From the NCBI RefSeq assembly GCF_921293095.1, contig NC_060252.1:8060001-8124000 (forward strand): 64,000 nucleotides of DNA, given 5' to 3'. The notes below the pieces were generated by a model. That model had not been told where the DNA came from. It did not search any database and worked only from the letters and a program-made list of their open reading frames with translations. How positions within the stretch are numbered: position 1 is the stretch's first letter; each line of letters starts with the position of its first letter. Shown one piece after another: positions 51,301-63,300 of the stretch. The stretch comes from Ischnura elegans (taxonomy: Eukaryota; Arthropoda; Insecta; Odonata; Coenagrionidae). The translations under genes and the position numbers were made by a program.

Positions 51301-54300
51301 TTGGAGGGGAGGCGTGGGTTTCCGCAAGGAGAGACTAGGAGGTTTGGTGGGCAGCTCGGAGGAGACGAGACGACGGACGACCGCTTCCAAGGCTTCACGG
51401 GAGTGAGACACCCCTCCCCCTCCTCTCTCATTGGCTGCATCATCATCATCCTCCCTCCCTCTCCCTTCTCGGGGGGCCTCTCATTCCACGACTATCACAA
51501 CCACCATAAATAGATTGGAATGGAGCCACTAGGAGACTTCGATACTAACCTTCGACGAGGATACTGCCTCCATTTTTCTTCTCTTGGCATCTGCAGTGAA
51601 AATGGAAAACATATTGAATGAATTAGAAATAGTAATGGGCTCACACCAAAATTCTAAGATGCATACTTAAGTGAAACTATAGTAAATTAACCACAGCATA
51701 CACTTGGAATATATTTGCAAAAGCAAATATATCTGATGATATGAAATCCAAATACCAATTACTGTTAAAAGGAATATATTTACAAAACCAGTTTTTCTAA
51801 TGCCTAAAGCAATGATCAACAGGAAGGAGAACAGGTATTAACCAACAAAGCACTGGGCTCACAGTTATTTTGAGGAGAGATCAGGAAAAATTGCCATTCA
51901 TTTACGGATTATTACAGCATTAAAGTTTGATCAATTTTGAGTTAGGGTGAAATTTCTCGAGAGAACTGTGTCAACATCAATTACTCCAGGGTTTGCCATC
52001 AGTGCTTCTTTTCAGGGTTTCAACTTAAAAATTAAACATACACAAACATCCACTCCCTGGATAAGGGCAACCTACCCAGGCAGGACTCGAACCCGCAGCC
52101 TCTTGTGTGGCAGGGAAGGACTCACCACCACTGAGGTGGTCAATTACTATTATTTTATCATCAAAAGTTTCATTAGTACAGGTGGTCCTCGACTTTCATG
52201 CACTCGACTTTTGCACAATTTACACTTCCGTACATTCAAAATTGACACCTTGTACTTCACTTTTGTATGTTAAATTAGGACTTTCGAATGTTTGTCTGTA
52301 AGTAATTTTTTGAAATCAGACAAATTCCCAGACTTTTCTATACCTTCCTGACTGCTTCCGCAGTTTTAGAGGTCACTTCATAACATGTATGTTAAAGAAT
52401 ATTAACACCTTAAAAATAAGATAAACTGCTGTTAATAACAAAAAATTAATTAAAATTATGAAATAAAATGTGAATTTGAAATGATATAACATTGAACTTA
52501 CTTGACACTATAAGACTTCATTAAACATCTTTTCACTATATGTCCCATTATCGAGGAATTAGAAATGAGGAGTCATTGTGTTAACACGAAGTCAGCCAAA
52601 GCTCAAGCTCACTAACCTCTATCCACCTCAGGTGGCTCCTGGCTGCTCCGGCGGTGCGAGCCTCCCGTGGCCGATCCGGTGCTGCTATTGGACAGACTGC
52701 TTATGTCCTCTCGGTCGTGGGGGTCATCCGCCTCCCCACGGTGATGGTAACTCCCTCCTCCACTGCTGCCATACGTCCCTCCACCTCGATCGTAGTATCT
52801 GTCTCCCCCACTCATGGTCCCAGAATTACTCACGGCATAGCGGTCATCTTTTGAGCTTCGCTCCAAGAACCGCTGCTCTTCCTACGGACGTAAGTAACAC
52901 AATTTTTATGTCCAACTTAAGGCTTTGACACTTGGAGGATTAAAGATGTAATACTGTTATACTCATTACAACAACAATCACTAACTTTCTCACAACTAAC
53001 TATGATCATGTCCCCCACCATTAAGAATATTTATTTTTCTGTCCAAGTAAAACATCACACCAACTATCTCCAAAGAAGATAATTAAAAATAAGATCAAAT
53101 TAAAACCAACCTAATAATATTGTAGGTTGTAACAGACATATTTTCAAAATTAATGAAAAGTAGATGACCAAGACCGTACCCCTTTTTTCCACTACAACGC
53201 TCAAGGTATTTAAAATGAATGAATGAAAGCACCCACTCGTGGAGAGAAAAAAATTATTAATAGGGAGTAAAATAAGTAGATATGGTCACTAAATAAAAAA
53301 ATTAATGTTAATTTCATTTGGCTCAAAAAGAAGGTTAAAAAAATCTTTTTATCTATAACTTGATACTCTGCTTTTCATAAGAAAGCAGACTCCTCAATAT
53401 CCACAGCTGTGGATTATCCTTGCTTTATCTGTGCTTGAGTCTCAAATTTTCTATTTTTTCTGCAATCTTTAGAAATCCAAAATTTGACTCAAACCACCAT
53501 TTTTTACCCTCGTCTTTTTGTACAGATTCACAATGAACTTTCCGTACGTGTTGAGTGCTTGGTAGAAGTTGGTGTGGCTGAGGTCACTGATGTTTAAAAT
53601 TCGTCTTTATTCAGAATAAGGCATTGTGAGTTTAAACTAACGCGCAATATTGCTTTGACGCTCTCAATTTTCAAAGCAATTGACCTCTTTCAATTTCTCT
53701 TCTAGGTTTATGGTTTTTCTTGATAACTTCTTGATTTTTCTACCCACATTCCTATTTTATGCAATTGCTCTTTTGGATATTACTCTGTATGGCTCTATCG
53801 AAATCACCTTCCACTGCTGCACTGTATTTCTGAGACACAGATGGCCTACGACTGCTGAGAGGGAATGAAGCCATTGTGTATGAGACTCTATAGTGGACCC
53901 TTTTATGTGTTGATGCTATTCATACACAACTCGGCCACCGCTCCATTTCTCCCCCGTGAATACCGATGACCTTGAAGGCTTTAGCGTGGACCCTCTACCT
54001 GGAAGTCAATCACCCAATAACCTACGACGGCAAAAATTACATCTCAAACCGTATTGCTTACACATACTCATTTCCACTACATCCACGCTTAATTAATGAT
54101 CTAAATCAACTATTGTCATTCTGTTAAGAAGACGAGATAAATTACTTTGGTAGGCCGACTAATGACAAGTAATGCTTTTGGCCAAATTGCACAGCAATGG
54201 ATTTTGATTAATATGTATACAAAAAAAGAATATTTGAGGCAAGTAATACTATTAATTAGCGCAAAATGATAGCAACTTTGTGTGTACTTAGCGCAAGTTC

Positions 54301-57300
54301 ACGTTTTATCACGAGAGCGTTTAAGATTTTTGATTAGGCTACACTGCGTTGCAATGTTTCCCCGAGGAACGAATTTGCGCTATATCGAAATTGCGCTATG
54401 CGAGGCATGGGTGTATGTATGTAGCATAATGCATTGGAAACGTGTCCGTGGGTTTGGAAGTATAACTATTTGTCTAGTTTGATATGATTGTGTGCGTGAC
54501 TTGGCATTGTAGTTACATCCAAATTAGACGTGGTTATGTACCTAATTCAGTTGATTCAAGAGTATACAACCTAAATACTACTTTTGATATGAAATATTAG
54601 TTCAAGCATAACTGGAATAGCCACAGTAAAAACTAAACGGAGTCACCCTCACACCATCTTGTCAGTTATAGTTTGCAAATTTCCACGATCTTGGAAGAAG
54701 TGTCGGTGGTGCAATTGGTTACAGCACACGTCCGTGAACCGATGGTTACACATTCGAATCACTATCGGGGCGATTAATTTTTTTTTCTCAGTTGAATTTT
54801 TGCACAATGAAATATAATTTAGAAGATACATTAAAAGGTGCAACAATAGCAACCGTTTGTCATTTTCGTACCAAAAAAATGGTGTTATAAAAATAACAGA
54901 TTACGTGCAAAACTGATAACGATCTAACCACATTATTTTTTGTTATTTTAACCTACACAACTCGAACCATTGATAAAATAACTAATCTTGAGAAATGATC
55001 ATTTTTTAGTGCATATTTTTTGGGAATAATACTTAAAAAATGCTCGGAGGGCATAGCTTCCCACCAAAAATTAAATAAAAGATAGGAAAAAGTGTGATAA
55101 AAAGTTATTTTTTCTTGACAGTTTAAAACATCCATGTGGATAAAAACTTTTTTTCTGTCACTAAGAATAAGAGATAAGCATACTCACTCGATATATCCTT
55201 TCCTCCCGCAGAGCTTTCTCTTCCTTCTTCTCCTTGGCACGCCTTTCTTTGTCCGTCTCCTCCCTGCGTTCCTCCTTTTTCGACACTTTCTCCTTACTCT
55301 CATAGCTCTCCTTCCCCTTTTCCTTGTCGGCCCTTTCTTTGACTTGCCTACAGCAGTGGAAAACAATAACAGATCCAATGATAGGAATATCATTACAAAA
55401 TACAAGGATTCAATGTGTACCACACAGGGCTAAAATTAGACACAGCATGCCCCATGATAGAATATATGGGATGACCTTATATAGGTTATGAACAAAAATA
55501 AGGAAGGTGTTGTACACTCTGGTTCAAAAAAGAGTAAAGACATTTATTTCTGAAAATATTTGCTTCCCAATAGAGGAAAGTCAATCTCACGGATTACAGC
55601 AACATTCATAAAAAATATTTACGCATACAAATTACTAGAGTATGTATTCAATCTTTAGTGCACTAGAAGCATTTTTGTTCATTATTGCCAGGACAAAATT
55701 TAACTATTGCTGAATATGATGCAGTAATTCAGTGGTGATTTGAACACCACTAAGACCTTGGACATTGTTCATAAAATCATATAATCATGCAAAATCTTTA
55801 GTACACTGATTACACAACTAAGGATATATTAAGCATTACTCATAAAATAAAAAAGAATTGTCTCCTGAAATAGACCCCCAAATTACGAATTTCATTTTCC
55901 CGACATATAAACGGAGGAATGTTCAGTGCGTCTGTAGCCTGATGAAATTTGTGATCACTCAAGTGATTCAAAATTTAAGTATGCAGTCAGTACTGTTCCC
56001 AAGGAAAAAATCCCCTAGCAGCTGCAAGCTTCTTGCTCAATTGCTTGGTAGTGGGCCTGCTGGCATTCATGGCCCTGCAAGGGTACAGGGCTCGGCTATG
56101 TTGTCCCACAGTGTCAACTCAGGACATTTTCCAAAAAAACTTGAACCAAAATTTCCATCTTTTAACTTCAAGTTCTCATCCGAGAATTATCGAACTTACC
56201 TGTTATTTCCACGACTTCTATGCATGCCATAGTAGGGCAATTGGAGGAGGCAACCAACAGCCAAAGCCATTTGCACCATGAGGGAAGGGTCAGGAGAGAA
56301 GGGTGGATGGAAACCCGGGGCCTGCTCTAAACGAAAGGCACCAAGGGGATCATGGCTTAACACCCAACCTGACAGATGGACGGAAAGCAGTATGTTCCCT
56401 AAACAAATCACTCAAGCAGGGAATGGGCAATCTCGGAAAAATCTCCTCTACCTCTCGGAGTAGAGCCCAGACCCTCAGGACGGGGAGCCAACCGTGATGC
56501 AACCATACCCACCCATTACTCCACAACTTCCAGTCCCAATTTTTATTTCCCTGACCGGCATGAGCCTGGATTGCAGCTTACCCAGAATCTCGCTTGCTGT
56601 CTGAAGAGCTAGTTGCTGAAGTTGAGGACTTGGTTGGAGCAGATTTGGTGCTGCTGGAGTCAACTTGACGACTCGTGCTCTTCTTCTCCTTGCTCTCCTT
56701 AGCCACCTCCTTGCTCTTCTCATTGGCATGCCTCTCCGATGACCTCTCTTTCTCTGCAAAAGGTCAATACATAATTTAAAGTCAGCATGCATTAGTAACT
56801 ACACAACATGAGCTAAAATTTCACATTAAGTATGACTCATGACTGAATACATATTTTTCCAATTTCATGACTGACATGACCAACAAATTATAATTAATTC
56901 CACAAACGAGCCACATGATTTTCCATTCCATACACTTATTTCTTAATCATGAAGGCATCAAGAGATATTTAATCATTGAAGTTCATTCCAGCACAATGAT
57001 GGCAACTTGAAGGATTCAAAAAAAAAAAAAAAAAAAAAACAGAACAAGAAAAAAAGCCAAAGATTAGCTGAGGATGGGTGACCTGTTTGCCATGAGTTTG
57101 CCACATTATCAACTTATCAGCGAAATGGCAATTGCTGGTGATTTTTTCTCACGGGGTTGCATCATGTCATCCGGGTTGCAGATTGTCCGTGCATGAGTAC
57201 ATGGTTGTTCAAAGTTTTCTGCGACTATTATAAAAAAATAAAACTGGACGTGAAAACACCATGATATTAGCATTTTTTAAAAATACAATGCTACACCGGG

Positions 57301-60300
57301 CTAATTATTTCCATTAGTCTCCCCTTCTTAAAGTGGCATTATTTTATTTACTTGCTGACAATGAATATTTCAAGTTCACTTACACGTCTGCCCTAGCATT
57401 TAAGATGATGATCAGCGGCGGAGGAAATACTCTTGATTAATTTTAGAAGATTCTTCAATAGTTAATCATTCGTAAACTCAGATAAATGTTATTGATAATC
57501 TACCAATGTATATTTCATACCGCAAATGCGTAATTATTGCCGTGGCCTTGCATGCGGTTGAATATGCTCCAAGGGAATCTGAGATTTCGCAGCACTCAGG
57601 CATGTCTATGCCGTAACCAGTCAAGGCCAAACTGCACAGGAAGGGAACAGTGGAAGTGAAAGCAGCACGGGAAGTGGAAGTAGAGATAGCAAGAGTCATA
57701 GCCAGGCACTCGCCTGCGTAGACAATTTGTCTTAAGTCCTGGTTTTCTTTAACCGCTACTGCACGATGGCTTAATTGCGTGCCCGTTGCCTTCACGGGAG
57801 TTCCGTGCTCCTCTTTTCCAAGCATCGCGGTGCGGGATCGGGCTCAATGATCGTGGATCCGTGTCCTGCAGCAGTTGCATCCTAGGCAACTTGTGCGAGA
57901 CGCGAATACTCGGCATGATGCCAGTCAGTGTAGTTTTCGACGTCGCACAGTGGTTTCGAAGCATTTGTGCAAACCACTTTTCCGAATCCGTGACCTCACT
58001 GCCACGGATATGTGGTTTTAAGAAACCAGGCATTACATGAAGCACTGGGATTACGAGGGCAATCATGTTATTACCGCGAAAAAGATCGCGGTCGGAAAGA
58101 GAAAGCTATTAACGATTCCAGACAGCAATCTAAAATAATGGATAATACGCGTTAGCAATAAAGGTTTGTTTGATTTACGTGAATTATGAAAATTAAAAGA
58201 AATAAAAGCAAAGTTTGGATTATCCATGTTTTCCAATCATTCGTGCTGCCTCTCCCCATCGCATTAGCCATTAGGACGATCGGGAGTATGCTCTATTATC
58301 ACTATTGATAGCATATCACTATGTTACCTCAAAAGCCATGAGCAGGGAAAAAGGATTGGATGGGGACCACAGCATATAAGAAGATCAAGGTTAAAGAAAA
58401 ACCGTGAGTACATTAGAATTGTGAGATACACTAAAACATATCATACATGGGAAATTGATGGCTATCTACCTTTGAAAACGACAGGATACACAGCCGAATG
58501 GTGAAATAAAGTTTTATCAGCAAGGAAAATAACATCAAGGAATTCATCTTCAAATCAAATTCATATTTGGTTAGTGTTAAAACAATAATTTGAACTATCT
58601 GCTAAGTTCCAAAACCTCATAGTTTTAAGCACCAATGAATGAAAAATCACTTGCATGTTTTATTTGGCACACTTGCTAATCGATGTATTCATTTCATAAA
58701 AAACCACTGGTTAAAATTAAATGCTTATTGCTGGAAAGATGCCAATTCAATGCCTGCTTCACCGATTTTCAGTTTATATCAATGAGGTATTCTGAATGAC
58801 TTTCATGCTTCTGAAAAGGAAACATTTACACCAATTTCTTTACCACAAAACTCTAGTATTTGATTCATAATCTTTGTAATAATGTGAGTCTCCTGTACTA
58901 CAAAGTATTTGGGCATACTATTGTATTATTGTGTAGGTATAGATATCATATCAATTAGTGATGGGTCGATTCCAAAATTTTATCGATTCCGATCCCGATT
59001 CCGATTCTACCGATACCGATTCCATCAATTCTGACACCATAGGCTCCAAGAAAAATATCACTTAATTCCAGGCAACAAGAAAACCACTTTAAAAAATATT
59101 ACTCTGCGAAAGAGTCAGTTGACAAAAGTATCTTTCATATCAGCACTATATAATTAAAATATAATAGCTAAATTTCAAAACAGAACATACCTGAAAAGTG
59201 ATGTTACATGATAGGTATTACTTTAGAATATTGGCACTCATAATATGTCGACCATATATATGTATCCAAACTACAAGAGAGAGCCCTGAGTAAAGAAATT
59301 TTCATAGCTGTAATAAAGATTACATACTACGTATATAAATCATGTAATATTTGGCCCTTTCAAATTCTCAAGCAGAAAAACCAATTATTCTACATGCTCA
59401 GCCAAGCAGGTTTTGACGTCTCCATGTTACATTATTACTGCCTGCAGAAAATTGCCTTTTGCTACACATTTGTGTGATTGGGCAAGTACTTTCCCAACAA
59501 AATTGCAAGATTTCGGAGACTTTGGAATTTTTATTTAAAAAAATAATATCAACGATTTTTTTTGGATCTTGATTCTTCATGGAATTCAAGTGGACGAAGC
59601 GAACGAACTATAGAACAGGGAAGTGCACTAATTTTTTTTTATTGCTGAATTTGAAAGTTTAGCCTAAAAAAGAAACATTAGTATAGTCACTTTTATTTTC
59701 TGCATCTGGGGTATGCACTTTAAAACGTTTTGAAAGTCGGAAAATTTCATGTTGCGCTGAAACACAGTGCCTCCATCTTGATTGAGATGTGACGTCACAA
59801 GGCAGTAGTCACCAGTGGAGTATCGCTGTATTCCGTCGCCTTCTTTAGCGCGGCGAGAGTTTCCGGGAATCGGTGGAGTTTGCTTCCTAAAAATGTCGTC
59901 TAGTACCGAAAACATGAATTCAAAATAGAATTATAAATGATTTTTTGTTCCAAATTTCATCTCGACGTCGAAACAAAAGCCTGGAGAAGATATTCATTCC
60001 CGTGCCTTAAGCACAAGCTATACGGAATAAATGGTTCAAGGCTGCTCCTGACTCTTACCTATCGATGATATTCTGTTTTGAAGATCATTTGAAGGTATTG
60101 TAAGATCAAATTGATATTTATATTATAATAATTTACTTAATAGGTACCTCAGTCACATCAGAAAGTGTTGAGTCAAAATATAGCATCTTCCGCGTAGACC
60201 TACGTAATTTATAAACTGAAAGTAGTTTGGTTAAAGAATTATGGCGCGACTGTTTTTTTACACGACCGGGCAAAATGCGTACTTTGCCCATGATATGTGC

Positions 60301-63300
60301 ATATATGATAACAAACGATTTTTGTTAAAGTTAATCTTTATTTGTTGAAATTAGTACATTTATAGGTGATACAAATATGAAGGTACACGGCAGGTCGCGC
60401 GGCGTAATTTGTACTCCACTGGTGACGGGTTCATCTTGCTGATCTAAAACATCAGCTACAATACCTCGAACTTTGAAAACTCGCAATATAGGCAGTCAAA
60501 GTACATTGTAAGAATACACGAGACCATTATAGCCCAGAATGTACGTACAATGTCGAAATCCTTGGTTTTCAAAGATTGACGTATTTTATACGCCAGCGCG
60601 CCCGGTCCAGGGTTATCAACTTTTATTTCATCCTATTTGTTAGTTGAAATTATATTTCAGAATGGTTCTTTTAGCACTGCTACTGAGGTAAACTGGTAGG
60701 TACTGAGTACAAGGTACTGAGGTATGTACTGAGTAAGTAAACTCCCTTTGGAGTAATGTGAATTACAAGTGTTCGAGATGTATGGCATTTTATATTCGCT
60801 TTGTGTTCTTATTAATTATGCCTGTACGCATATTGTTGCTTGCCGCGAGCCTTTAATGGTATGTGCTCTTGCAAGAGTGGTTTTCATTTTTAATGTGGAA
60901 GTTGGTCAGTATAAGCAAAGAAAAAATTAACATTTTAGCGCACACCAACCCTTGTAGTCATCGTATCTCTGCGTTTGTAATGACACTGCTAAAATACCTA
61001 AACGCCATAATGATGATAAAAAAATTGTCTCATGTCAATGATTGCTGCAATTATAATTAATGATAAACTTGATGCCGTATGATCACAATGAAGACAACAA
61101 AAAATAATGCCATGACGCAGTGTTGAACCACGGTCCTTCGGGTGAGATATACCCTTAGAATCGTGCACGCTACCGCTACCCCATCCGACTCATGAGGAAT
61201 TTTATGGACATTTTGAATTTATATATGTAACTTGTAAAAAGTAACGGATGAAAATTAATTAATTACAGCCTAACTAACGCCCTAATTGAAAAAGATGCAG
61301 CAAGGTACGCGGTCTCCCCTTGTTAGCCTTAACGTCTCGCATTTCTATGGAGCGTTGAACCTGTCCTCCTTATTCAAAAATTCAGTAACCATAAATACAT
61401 CAAAGTTTCGTATACCATTTATAAATCGTTGGAATTTTCCTTCTCCCAACCAAGATTATCTTTTATTGAACCCATCCTGGACAGCGAACCATTGCAACAA
61501 CCAGCCAGCTCGGAAATAAGGCCAACATCCCATGATTCTAGTAGCGAAGGGCGAACGTTCCGGCCGGCGTGAATACATACGCAACGAATAAGTCTTGCAG
61601 CAAACGTCTGAAATAGGTTTATTAGTTTGACTCGGTTCTTACAAAAAAAGTTTTGGCATGATAAACGGCATTGTGCCAAAATATACCCAGCGAAAAATAA
61701 ATGCCATCATGCATTTATTAAAGATTCAATGTGCTATTCGTACTACTCTTTCCAAACTTGAAGTTGACACTTAAATGAATATTAATATATTACGCAATGA
61801 TGAAGTCGTTTACTCAAAAGAGAAGCAGCCACATATATAATCTGAAGATATTTTATGACAGCAAAAAACGGATACCCTCAAATTCTGTAATTTTTCTATG
61901 CAATAATAGTGGTAGAACTAAACGGTGTAGAAGCTGCCTTCTGCTACTGCCTTGTGACGTCACGGCCAATATTCAACATGGACACCCGTTTTCGCGGCCT
62001 TTGAATTTTTCCATATTTCAGACGGTCATCTCGAATCAACTATTCACTATTAGGATTTAAACTGTGGTTTTACGACATTATGTTATTCTGAACTCTAATT
62101 TAAAAAATGTGTTTGGTGCATTTGAAACACTAGTGCACTTCCCTACTAAACTTTAGTTTTGTAGAGCCAAAAAAATTCTATACTTCTCACGTCATTTAAT
62201 CAACCTAAAAATCTCTTGCTTTTTTTCAGTTCAAGAGAGAAACTAAACGCTACAAATGAATATCACATCGGACGGACGCAGAAATAAAAAAGGCTAAAAG
62301 AGCCTTGTGGTGTGAAAACTCCCCCTTCCGCGCGACTCACCTCGGCGAAGGTGGAAAGGGAATAAGGGTATCGGTTGTTGCCTTTCGCGGAAACAGTTCA
62401 TTTTTCTCTCTCTTAAGCATGCTGACTTAATCTCTTCACTTTACTTCAATACCCGAGGCATATTTCTTATGCGTGGGATGGTTCCGAAAAATATCCAATC
62501 CTTAAGTATTTTCACTCGAGTAATGCGCTAAATGTTCTAGTCGATCTATACATAATCCTTTTTAACATCCTCAGTTTAGTGTTTTAAGTCAATGAAGACC
62601 ATTATCCATGCTTTAAAGGACGATTTTCAAGACTAATATTTTAAAAAACTTGAAAAATGGCCTCAGTTACCGAGCCGTAGAGTTCCGCGGCATGTAGCAC
62701 AGCCTCGACGCGCGATTGAAAAATCGCTCTTATTTCCTTCCCCGCAAACTTTTTTTCCAAGATTTCTAATTAGTACTCTATAAAAATTTCTATATTGTGG
62801 TTCAAATTTTCCGAGTTATATTTTTCGTAAACGAAAGATAATGTCTACTTTATGTCAAATTTCACGTGAAAAACGGGTCGGCCATTTTGCGTTGTAAAAC
62901 CAGACAGATGAGAGCCAAAATCTTCAAAAGTCATTGAAAGTATAGGCAAAGCACCAAAGGAATATTGCGTTTTTTATTCCATAAAAACTCATACCAACGC
63001 AAAACCACTTGGATAAATTCAAAGATTTTTTGAGGAAAAACGATATCTCGCGTGGCATTGATAAATTGGTCATGTTTGGGCCTCTGTATCTCACTTAAGG
63101 TTCGTATATATGTAAAATGGCATATAAATCAATATTTGGTAATGATTTATGAGTATTTACGCTGAGTTTCAAGTCTCTATCCCCAAAAAGGTCATTTTGG
63201 ACTTAGTTCCAGCTTTTTCCGATTTCGGACCAGTGTACGCCGGGCAGGAAGACGATCGGCCGCCGTGGCTGGCGTAAAGGTATTCGGCGCCCACGTCGAC

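Noticed and set aside
52654..52928. Plus-strand frames opposite exon w4
   Set aside because: Antisense shadow of the Gly/Ser-rich exon.
54700..54775. Functional tRNA gene
   Set aside because: A- and B-box-like segments are present, but I could not build convincing acceptor and anticodon stems.
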